64,000 nucleotides of DNA from Dichotomocladium elegans (lineage: Eukaryota; Mucoromycota; Mucoromycetes; Mucorales; Lichtheimiaceae): assembly GCA_025716815.1 (NCBI GenBank), contig JAIXMN010000047.1, positions 30,985 through 94,984 on the forward strand, in the 5' to 3' direction. Below, one piece after another: positions 57,228 to 64,000 of this stretch. Under the pieces are notes generated by a model. The model saw nothing but the letters and a program-made list of their open reading frames with translations. It had not been told where the DNA came from and made no database searches. Both the position numbers and the translations under genes were made by a program. Position 1 is the stretch's first letter. Each line of letters starts with the position of its first letter.

Positions 57228-58325
57228 TTATTGATTATTATTAGCTGAGGTGTGGGAGCGGAGGTCGTCGTCGATTGCCATGCTGTGACGCGTGGCGAAT
57301 AGTTCGTCATCGTCACTGGGACGAGGACGTCGGGTCGAGGAGGGGGCAGGTTTGCGGCGCAGGAAGATCACGATGTTCTCGTCGTTGATATGATGTGCTC
57401 CGTCTACGCCGTTGAAGAAACGCAGGATAGCAGCGCCAAGCGGTGCCTGTTGGAGCGCCAAGCACACTCGGAGCATCCGTTTCTGATACACCATGGTAGC
57501 CTGCGCTGCTCGCTCTGTTTCTGGGAGGGAGGCGAGAGTGGGGTCATTGAGGGAAGCGGCTGCAGTGGGATCGTAGCCTGAGAGAAGCTCGAGTTTGTGG
57601 CCCGTCAGGGTCGAGATGAGTTCCTCAGCAAAGGAGCAGTGGACTAGAAGCCCGATAACCCCTTTACTGGGGAATTGGACATCAATGATGCAGGCCTGCG
57701 CCACTCCGAGCAGGCACAGGCGGCGTCGCACCTCACTATGCTTAGACTGGCGATTGCTTTTCAGGTACACAAAAGTGTACCCGGCTTCTTGGGTCGGTGC
57801 AGAGAAGCCACGTTTGGCCCACTCAATGGTCTGGGCAGTAATTGGCACTGGCGTAGCCTGTGCCTTGTTTTGCTTTTTCAGCTTTTGTTGCTGTTGGGGT
57901 TTATGCGCCCCTTTGCGAGCAATGCTAGCAAATGAAAGTGTGACGGGTGTGGCGCTTGGCACAATTGGGACGGAAGGTCCCGAATGAGCATACTTGGATG
58001 CCATGGTACCCCGCGGATCCAGCTCCATTAGGTCGTTGGGGGGAGCGTTGCTGTTAATTGCGCAGGGAGGTGTGGCCAACTTTCCTTGCAACTCGGCGAT
58101 CTGCAATTTTGCAGCTGCCAACTCCATCTCCAGCTCCTTATTGCGCTTAAGGAGGCTGGCCAGCTCCGCAACAATTGCTTTCTGCTTTGCGATCTCCTGA
58201 TCTTGGGCACGGAGTCGATGTTCAAAAGCGAGTGCCCATTCTGGCAGGCGCAGAGGTAGGACGTCAGTGTCGGGGTGTTGCGAGGGGATCGAGGCGAAGG
58301 AGTCACTAGGGAGGTTGGCCGACAC
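57228..58325 (-). CDS. LINE-XZ ORF1 (365 codons open), N-terminus probably longer
   Basis: RNA-binding chaperone-type protein of LINEs by position. A coiled coil lies at residues about 30-80 (LRAQDQEIAKQKAIVAELAS onward, leucine heptads). A Gln/Lys-rich stretch (PQQQQKLKKQNK) is followed by a folded C-terminal half (EWAKRGFSAPTQ to VDGAHHINDENIVIF) with no recognised family. The stop TAA overlaps the ORF2 start as TAATG. Upstream the same frame continues through a TGA at 58407-58409 to MPRTPISNMRTTPRTT and, past the hAT, to LCYVPRSLKIPVQKK. LINE-Y shares that peptide, so the original ORF1 started further upstream. Confidence 0.7.
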   Translation of the reverse strand: MSANLPSDSFASIPSQHPDTDVLPLRLPEWALAFEHRLRAQDQEIAKQKAIVAELASLLKRNKELEMELAAAKLQIAELQGKLATPPCAINSNAPPNDLMELDPRGTMASKYAHSGPSVPIVPSATPVTLSFASIARKGAHKPQQQQKLKKQNKAQATPVPITAQTIEWAKRGFSAPTQEAGYTFVYLKSNRQSKHSEVRRRLCLLGVAQACIIDVQFPSKGVIGLLVHCSFAEELISTLTGHKLELLSGYDPTAAASLNDPTLASLPETERAAQATMVYQKRMLRVCLALQQAPLGAAILRFFNGVDGAHHINDENIVIFLRRKPAPSSTRRPRPSDDDELFATRHSMAIDDDLRSHTSANNNQ

Positions 58326-59500
58326 AGACTCTCCTGGTTCCGACTGAGCTAGGGCAATCGCTGGTTTGCCGATCCCAGTAGGTGGGATGTCGCCGATTTC
58401 AGGCGATCAGGTTCGGCGGGGGTTGGTGCTGGTGGCTGTAGAGCGACGGGCAGGCGACGCTTCCTGAGACTGGTTACCATTATGGCGCGGGGTGGTTGTG
58501 GGGGCGGTAGTGCGAGGGGTAGTCCGCATGTTGCTAATCGGCGTTCTTGGCATAGTAGGGAGGGCTTCACTACTAGCACGTGTAGCGTTTCTCATCGAAT
58601 CTGGATCTTATGATCCGATCTGGATCAAAAGGCAATGGTGCAGATTCGGATTGACCTCATCTCAGATTTTGCAGATCTGGTGTAGGACATTTGCAATCTG
58701 GATCTCATATGGATTGCACTTCACGGATCTGTTCCGATTCGTTAGATCTGTCCAAATCAACCTAGGCATTGGGTTCCTGCCATTATAATCCTGTTAATGT
58801 ATAACAATAGCAATTACAGATGTGCAAGGAATGGGATGTGGGAGTTTGAGAATGAGGAATACAGTTAGTGCAAAGTTGCGGAATAAACAAAACCAGCAAG
58901 AAATGTAGCTTCGTTATAGCTCATACATAGTTGACTTTGGCGAAATGACCGACTCTTTAGATAATAGCTGGTAGTATTTCGATGTGAAGCTGGCTCAATA
59001 CACATCTCTTTTAGGATATCTCAGGTTTTATATTTGCAGAACGTGAAAGGTAAAAAAATCACGCAAACTCCTTGAAAGTAAATATTCCTTCCATATCAAT
59101 CATTCCACGGCCATGCGCTTTTCCCCATATTTCCGTATTTCCTTTTCTCATTTTCCAGCAATCAGTATTTCTTGGTTTTCACCAAGCAATGATCACAAAC
59201 GCAACCTGCGCCTCGATTTAGTATACATATTCCCACCCACCTTGAACCTTGTAATTCTCTCATATAACCGGTTGCTTGACCATCTGGAAAACTTTGAGGA
59301 GGACTGGAAAAATGTAAGCGAGGTTACAGTGAAGCGATTCCAGACACCAAACTTATATGTTGATTCATAGGAATGGCCCGCACTATCAGAAGCAGCACGC
59401 TGTGGATGGGCAAATGTAATGGTTTGGGAGCTGGATTGAGACAGGACAAGAAGGGTGTTAGGTGCTTTCCAACAAGACAAGAAAAAACAGGACAAGACCA

Positions 59501-59530
59501 ACAGGACAGGACAGGACAGGACAGGACAGG
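59501..59530. repeat. Pentanucleotide microsatellite (ACAGG)6
   Basis: Six perfect units inside the hAT, with decayed ACAAG variants just upstream. Confidence 0.95.
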
Positions 59531-59787
59531 ACTGAAGCACAGAGGCCAAGAGAAGAGTTTAACCAGAAGGAATCGTATGGAAACGAAGAAACAAGATAAC
59601 TGATTGCTCTTTACTATTGATATTACTTTGGCTATATATATATGTATGTGCGTATGACTATGGTGAAGAAAATATTGATGACAATAATTACGATAAGGAG
59701 ATTTGGATGTCTAGCTATGGGCTTCGCTGACGATCGATATAGGAGATTTAGTGGGAAACCGATCAAGGGTCATGATAGTGGACTTCG

Positions 59788-60351
59788 TTGACGATCGATA
59801 TAGGAGTTTGGCTGCATACACGATTGATGACCATTACAGCAAAATTAAAAGGCTACTACTGCAAGGCCGAAGGACATGCCTTTGCTGTCGCGACTGCTAT
59901 GGATCCACGGCTGAAATTCCAATGGTGGGAGGACGAGAACTGGGGACACTTCGGTGATGTTGCGAAAGAGCAAGTGCAAGCGACTTGGGAAGCGTACAAG
60001 CCGATTGCTGGTCATGAGTCGTCCATTTGCAATCCAGATGCCTTAATCAGGAGGCCGCAAAGGATTGCTGACCAGCTGCAGGCATACGTCTCCGCCAATT
60101 GTATATTTGATGAGACAAACGGTGTCAATCAGGAGCTTGTTCTCAGCTACTGGCGCGGCGAGGTGAACAAATGGAAAGAGCTGAAGACAATGGCGCGCAG
60201 ATACCTGGCAATACCAGCATCGTCAGTCGGTTCGGAGCGCACATTTTCACGAGCAAAGCATTACATTCCAGCATCAAGAAATCGGCTCAATCCTGCAAAG
60301 CTTCGCGAGAGTGTACTTGTCAACTCGTGGTGTACATATTTCGGCGAGTAG
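59788..60351 (+). pseudogene. hAT transposase, C-terminal fragment
   Basis: About 160 meaningful residues: FAVATAMDPRLKFQWWED, then the hAT dimerization domain (YLAIPASSVGSERTFSRAKH followed by LRESVLVNSW). The frame changes near 59838, and the first about 25 residues are not family-like. The BED finger and most of the RNase-H fold are absent. The stop is TAG. Confidence 0.85.
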
Positions 60352-61544
60352 ATGGGCGTTAGCAGGCGGCAAACTGAAAGAAGATTGTTTATGCTAGAAA
60401 GATGTCACCTTAAGCGTGAGTCTCGTAAATAAATAAAAAAAGCTTTCGCGTCCCTGTAATTACAGCAGTTAACATCGATTAATAATACTTTGTTGCTGGT
60501 TTCGCAGTACAATTACGTACGCGGTTTCTCTGAAGGCAGACCAGCTTTGAAATGTGGTGGGCATGGGTGCAAAATAAATTGTTCAGCTTGTGACCGTCAC
60601 CCAGCCACAACCATAGGCATAACTAGCTAGTCTGAAGCCATTCTGCCAGACATCAGAAGCGTTCCAAATGGCTCCCGCGTCAGCAATTATACCACTTTGC
60701 CTTCTATGGATTAAACCCTCCAACTTTTTTAATTCCTATTGGGATTTTCTGTTCTTTGACGCTTAATTTTTTGCTACAACTGCTAATGTCATCTTAAAAT
60801 CAACTTCGGTTTTCACCTTTCTCCATTCTGACTGTCGCATAGGTGATTGCAAGACCACCAATGAAGTGAATATCCATAGCAATGATGTAAAGAACTGGAA
60901 CAACCGCAATACAGAAACACGACTCAGCCAAGGGAAACACGATCATACATAGCCACTAGATCCATATCCACAGTCTTTTCTCCTCTATTTTTTCCCACTG
61001 GGTTTTTTGAGGTTTTACCGACGTGAGGATGGTCTGGGATTCAGCTACAGGAATGAACGAAAAGTTTTTCTATGACTTGTCAAGTACCACACCCCAACAA
61101 CTCTTCTTATGGAAATTTCCAGGACAATTGACCCATGTCAATTAGGCGGAATCTATTTTATCCATAACAATATATAAACAACTATGTAGTGTAGGAGTAA
61201 ACAGACAGAAGAATTTTTCTTTCTATTAAAAACACCTCCAAGAGTCTCATTGTACTTTGACAGTCTCTACAAACCTTATTTACCACACTGACAGTACTGC
61301 CGAATGGCCATATTCTTTCCAATTTCGCTCTATTGATGTGTTTTAATAAATCTCCTCATTTCAGCATTATGGATCATGGATTGGGACGGATTGGGACAGA
61401 TTGAAGCAGTGTGGATCTGGATTGCAATTTGCAATCTGTTTAGCAAATGGATCGGATTTGGTGTGAGCAATTCGATCCGCGGTGTGAATCCGGATTGGAT
61501 CCAATCCGATCCAGATCCGTCAATGAGAAACCCTAAGCACGTGT

Positions 61545-61767
61545 TTTCTTTTGAACTGGTATCTTCAATGATCTAGGCACATAGCATGAGTTTTTGTGCT
61601 TCAAGGAGGATGGTTCTGGTGCCTTGAGGTGATCTGGGGTTGCCCCTTGGTGATCGGCGGGTGCTTCTTGGTTTAAAGGGGTGTTGTTCAGGAGTTCGGT
61701 AATTTCGGGTGAATGTATTTTCCGAGCCAGTAGGGGTAGTGAAAATTTTTTGCAAAAAAAAGTATAT
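61545..61767 (-). other. 5' region of LINE-XZ next to tRNA-Ile
   Basis: Matches 40740-40935 of LINE-Y with many differences. From about 61768 (AAAGGGCTCG) to tRNA nt 14 the match jumps to one mismatch in about 55 bp. The boundary between LINE and target is placed there. TATATAAA at 61760-61767 could serve LINE or tRNA transcription. Confidence 0.6.
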
Positions 61768-61809
61768 AAAGGGCTCGTTTTCGCCGTGCGCGATGCTCGA
61801 CAAGGTCTC

Positions 61810-61883
61810 GCTCGCTTAGCTCAGTTGGTTAGAGCGTGGTGCTAATAACGCCAAGGTCACAGGTTCGACCCCTGTAGTGAGCA
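61810..61883 (+). tRNA. tRNA-Ile(AAU)
   Basis: A 74-nt cloverleaf. The acceptor is GCTCGCT paired with AGTGAGC (one G-U), with discriminator A. The D arm contains TAGCTCAGTTGGTTAGAGC (A box). The anticodon stem TGGTG/CGCCA closes the loop CTAATAA, giving anticodon AAU. The T arm is ACAGG TTCGACC CCTGT (B box). There is no intron and no encoded CCA. It looks functional. LINE sequence lies 5' and a Ty3 LTR begins 17 bp 3'. Confidence 0.95.
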
Positions 61884-61900
61884 TATTAATATCATTTTGA

Positions 61901-62226
61901 TGTCGTGTGTCATGTGTCGTGGCCAGATACCGCTGGTCACACAAACTAATGCATTAACATTCATCGTATCATTTCGACAGCGCGTCGCCTCGCAGCACGT
62001 CGTATTGCAGCGCGCCGCATTGCAGTTCACCACATCATCACTATCCATTTTATATCCTCATCTTATCATCCAAAATAGCAGTACATATAAATATCACGAT
62101 TACTCATATTCAATAAAGGACATCTATCTGTCGTTATCTTCCCGAATCGTCTTAGTGACATTCTCTGTTCTTAGTGAACTCGTCGTTGTCTCTAGCAAGA
62201 GGATCTTAGTGACCAAGACGACGACA
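61901..62226 (+). repeat. Ty3-B 5' LTR (inferred)
   Basis: Starts TGTCGTG like the Ty3-A LTR and ends ACGACA just before the primer site. It contains repeated CGTCGTATTGCAGCGCG-type units near 61980-62025. Confidence 0.7.
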
Positions 62227-62237
62227 ATTGGTAGCTG

Positions 62238-63449
62238 ATGGCAACATTCTCTGCCGAAGACCAAAAGAAATACCGTATCCAAGAATTCATACTCGAACTA
62301 CTACCTGAGGGTTATCAGCAGCTTTACAAGTCCAACGTTCCGCAAGTCTTTATTCCAAGAAACGACCGTGCAACTTTTACCCCCGCAAACCTACAACGCC
62401 TCAAGAACCGCGCACAAGTCCTAGCAGACAAATTCGTCAAAACTGTAACCATGGATCAGAGCAAGATGCTGGACACGATCCACGCAATGCTAGCCCAGAT
62501 GCAAGCCCAACAAGTGGAGTTGACTGCGTTACGCACAGCGGCAAATAAAGGGTCAATTTCAGCAATCAAGCCCGTGCAGCCCGATGTGTTTCGAGGTGAG
62601 CGTTCGTCGGCCAAAGTGGAGGCATGGCTCCATATGGTAGATAAGTATCTCGAATGCACTGGCCTCGAAGACAAGCCGCGCGTAGCGTTCGCTTCGACAC
62701 TCCTTCGTGATGGTGCGGCCACCTGGTGGCGGCATCTCGAAACTACCATCGATCCGTATGAGGGCGGCAACAAGACTCCTGCTACCTGGCAGGACTTTCA
62801 AGAGATGTTTCGCGCAGAGTTCAAACCACGGAATTCCGACAAGCTTGCTCGCCACCGCCTGCACGAACTCAAGCAGCGCAACATGCCGTCGCGATCTATC
62901 CATGATTATATTGTTGCTTTCTGTAACATTATGTTGGACCTACCCGGAATGCCGGACGAAGACGCGATCCACTATTTTTTGAAGGGGCTCGAGTACGACC
63001 CCTGCCTCCAGGTCGCTCTCCATAGGCCAAAGACCCTACACGATGCTTACGAAGCAGCTGAAGAGTACGAGTCCGTGCAGCAATACACCCAAGAGCTGCG
63101 CGATTCCCTCCATCACCCGGTCTCACCACCACACCATGGCTCGAACTCTAGTCCATCGCCGCAGAACGGACCAACGCCGATGGATCTTGACGCCATCCGC
63201 CAAATGCCAAGGCAGCAGTGGAACCAAGGTCGACAGCAGTGGCGCAGCAACGGTGCATTCCGGAACCAGTACCACTCCGGCCCTGCAAATGGCCAACTTC
63301 GGACAACGAACAAGCTGTGCTACAATTGTGGTGGTAGAGGCCATCTCGCTCGCAATTGCAGCTCGCCCCCCTTCGGGAGAAGCCACCAAGGCCCGGTAGC
63401 ATCGTCCTCCACTGGGGGTGATTTAAAAGCCAACGCGCGTCAGGATTAA
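62238..63449 (+). CDS. Ty3-B gag, 403 aa
   Basis: Capsid/nucleocapsid polyprotein. An N-terminal helical region is followed by the retrotransposon gag fold (residues about 115-290: RGERSSAKVEAWLHMVDKYL, ATWWRHLE, LPGMPDEDAIHYFLKGL). A Pro/Gln-rich spacer leads to the CCHC knuckle CYNCGGRGHLARNC near the C-terminus. The ATG is 12 nt after the LTR, overlapping the PBS region. The stop is TAA. This is the domain set missing from Ty3-A. Confidence 0.92.
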   Translation: MATFSAEDQKKYRIQEFILELLPEGYQQLYKSNVPQVFIPRNDRATFTPANLQRLKNRAQVLADKFVKTVTMDQSKMLDTIHAMLAQMQAQQVELTALRTAANKGSISAIKPVQPDVFRGERSSAKVEAWLHMVDKYLECTGLEDKPRVAFASTLLRDGAATWWRHLETTIDPYEGGNKTPATWQDFQEMFRAEFKPRNSDKLARHRLHELKQRNMPSRSIHDYIVAFCNIMLDLPGMPDEDAIHYFLKGLEYDPCLQVALHRPKTLHDAYEAAEEYESVQQYTQELRDSLHHPVSPPHHGSNSSPSPQNGPTPMDLDAIRQMPRQQWNQGRQQWRSNGAFRNQYHSGPANGQLRTTNKLCYNCGGRGHLARNCSSPPFGRSHQGPVASSSTGGDLKANARQD

Positions 63450-63487
63450 GGGGAGTCCCGACGCGTACCACACCATCCCTTTGCACC

Positions 63488-64000
63488 ATGGATCAAGATA
63501 CAAGAACACATACGCCGATTGCCGCAACAGCGCCTCTAATCGACCTCTCCGAGGAGCCCACTTCACAAGACCAGCACATTACATTAGAAGGAGCACAAGA
63601 GGACATCAAACATATCAAATCATTATATTCAATAAACCAAACCCAGTTGCCCTTGTATTCCATGGTGTGTAATGGCCATAATATCGAGGTCCTCCTGGAC
63701 AGTGGAGCGACGGGAACATACGTGACGCCTAAGGTTGCGCAAGGATTACCAGCACGACCTGTGTCAAATCAAGAGGTTGAAACCGCTGGTGGCCATACAT
63801 TGGTGATCAAGGAGGTGGTGACCCTCTCACTGAATGCTGGTGGTCTTATACACGACGTTCCCGCTTATGTGTTGGACACGAAATTCGATTTGATACTGGG
63901 ACGCGATTGGATCAAGCGCATGCGACCTGCACCAGATTGGGATCTCGACACCTGGCGCATTTCACAGAATGGTAAAGAGTACACACTTCACCCCAAATAC
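63488..64000 (+). CDS. Ty3-B pol, N-terminal part (protease), partial
   Basis: Open from ATG 63488 to the window end (171 codons), in a different frame from gag and 38 nt after its stop. The aspartyl protease has EVLLDSGATGTYVT, then ETAGGHTLVI and DLILGRDWIK, closely paralleling Ty3-A. The short gap suggests reinitiation or a frameshift for expression. Confidence 0.88.
   Translation, partial: MDQDTRTHTPIAATAPLIDLSEEPTSQDQHITLEGAQEDIKHIKSLYSINQTQLPLYSMVCNGHNIEVLLDSGATGTYVTPKVAQGLPARPVSNQEVETAGGHTLVIKEVVTLSLNAGGLIHDVPAYVLDTKFDLILGRDWIKRMRPAPDWDLDTWRISQNGKEYTLHPKY

Larger units (their letters stand above)
41315..57228 (-). pseudogene. LINE-XZ ORF2: APE endonuclease, RT and CCHC, decayed
   Basis: Starts at 57228 in the TAATG overlap with the ORF1 stop. 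The endonuclease (57228 to about 56560) shows FNASGI, LLTETYL and SDHHL, but the usual GDFN is GGFN and the usual ID is IN. There is a TAG at 56458-56460, a frameshift near 56270, and a TGA at 55643-55645 in NY-stop-PISLTS where Arg is nearly invariant. The RT active site is YANDIAIFG instead of YADD. A further stop and frame change occur near 54985. The gene resumes beyond CACTA-A at 42684 (IDQLIKHSTKKG), with MITE-c inside, and ends at 41315 after the C-terminal CRCGFRKAKRSHYLEC zinc motif. Catalytically dead. Confidence 0.82.
58584..61536 (+). mobile_element. hAT element, deletion derivative
   Basis: The 8-bp TSD GCACGTGT is at 58576-58583 and 61537-61544. The imperfect terminal repeats are GTTTCTCAT-based (left AGCGTTTCTCATCG; right inward TTAGGGTTTCTCATTG). 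Both ends are crowded with GGATCTGGAT-like subterminal motifs in both orientations. Only the C-terminal hAT dimerization region remains as coding sequence. The flanks 58620-59787 and 60352-61350 contain no recognisable gene. Confidence 0.85.
40989..61767 (-). mobile_element. LINE-XZ, non-LTR retrotransposon split by CACTA-A, hAT and a MITE
   Basis: Segments are 40989-42684, 54854-58583 and 61545 to about 61767. CACTA-A joins the first two with TSD TCT, and the hAT joins the last two with TSD GCACGTGT. The rejoined element is about 5.3 kb without the MITE: 5' region, ORF1 with coiled coil, ORF2 with APE endonuclease, reverse transcriptase and a C-terminal CCHC motif. The 3' end (40989) has no poly-A tract and abuts tRNA sequence. 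The 5' end adjoins the duplicated flank of tRNA-Ile. The clade is undetermined; a fungal Tad-like group is plausible. ORF2 is dead. Confidence 0.85.
61901..64000 (+). mobile_element. Ty3-B, Ty3/gypsy retrotransposon, 5' part, runs off right edge
   Basis: The 5' LTR is inferred as 61901-62226 (TGTCGTG...GACGACA). It is followed two bases later by the primer site TTGGTAGCTGATG, shared with Ty3-A. Gag is complete, and protease-pol begins and continues past the window. The likely upstream target duplication is TTTGA. The 3' LTR is not in view, so the LTR start rests on the TG end and homology to Ty3-A. Confidence 0.85.

Noticed and set aside
59501..59530. CRISPR-like or satellite array
   Set aside because: It is a simple (ACAGG)6 microsatellite without spacers.
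62238..63449. Gag as a host retropepsin-related gene
   Set aside because: It follows the LTR and primer site and precedes a protease-pol frame, so it is retrotransposon gag.

Overview
This window is a eukaryotic transposon graveyard, almost certainly from a filamentous fungus and probably an early-diverging (Mucoromycota-like) one. The evidence is short (about 45-60 nt) GT-AG introns, a chromodomain Ty3 element, SWIM-type MULEs, Merlin, PIF/Harbinger, CACTA, an ITm transposase family common in fungi, a fungal-looking 28S fragment and a tRNA-Ile(AAU). The lineage is inferred, not proven.

Left part (1-21,200). Two adjacent minus-strand host-type genes of unknown family form the oldest layer: gene A (5652-6870, six exons, intact) and gene B (5566 to beyond the left edge). 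MULE-1 (591-5427) sits in exon 2 of gene B with a 10-bp TSD. Upstream of gene A a tandem motif with a 16-bp palindrome is split by two insertions. One is a Harbinger (6981-16849, TSD TTA), which carries MULE-2 (7141-14359, 9-bp TSD), which carries Merlin-1 (10927-13667, 8-bp TSD). The other is Ty3-A (16922-21131), inserted in the centre of the second palindrome.

Middle (21,201-29,137). A MULE encoding a FAR1 + DDE + SWIM + OTU-protease protein (21201-27611) is interrupted by a second intact Merlin (22155-24581). A tRNA-like remnant and about 1.4 kb of inverted 28S rRNA sequence follow.

Right part (29,138-64,000). Two inverted CACTA copies dominate. CACTA-B (29138-40622) is truncated at the rRNA junction and carries an ITm element, which carries a Tc1, which carries a foldback element with two 1,077-bp arms. 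CACTA-A (42685-54850) keeps both termini, a TCT TSD and two complete gene models; its transposase gene is split by a chromovirus with identical LTRs. CACTA-A lies inside a LINE whose 3' end is at 40989 and whose 5' end is next to a tRNA-Ile gene at about 61.8 kb. That LINE also holds a hAT deletion derivative (58584-61536). A second LINE remnant ends at the same tRNA position, suggesting a LINE that repeatedly targets tRNA-Ile. A third Ty3 (Ty3-B) starts 17 bp downstream of the tRNA and runs off the right edge.

Most boundaries rest on TSDs and TIRs read directly from the sequence, and most gene models were checked by splice phase. Family names come from motif recognition, not a database search.
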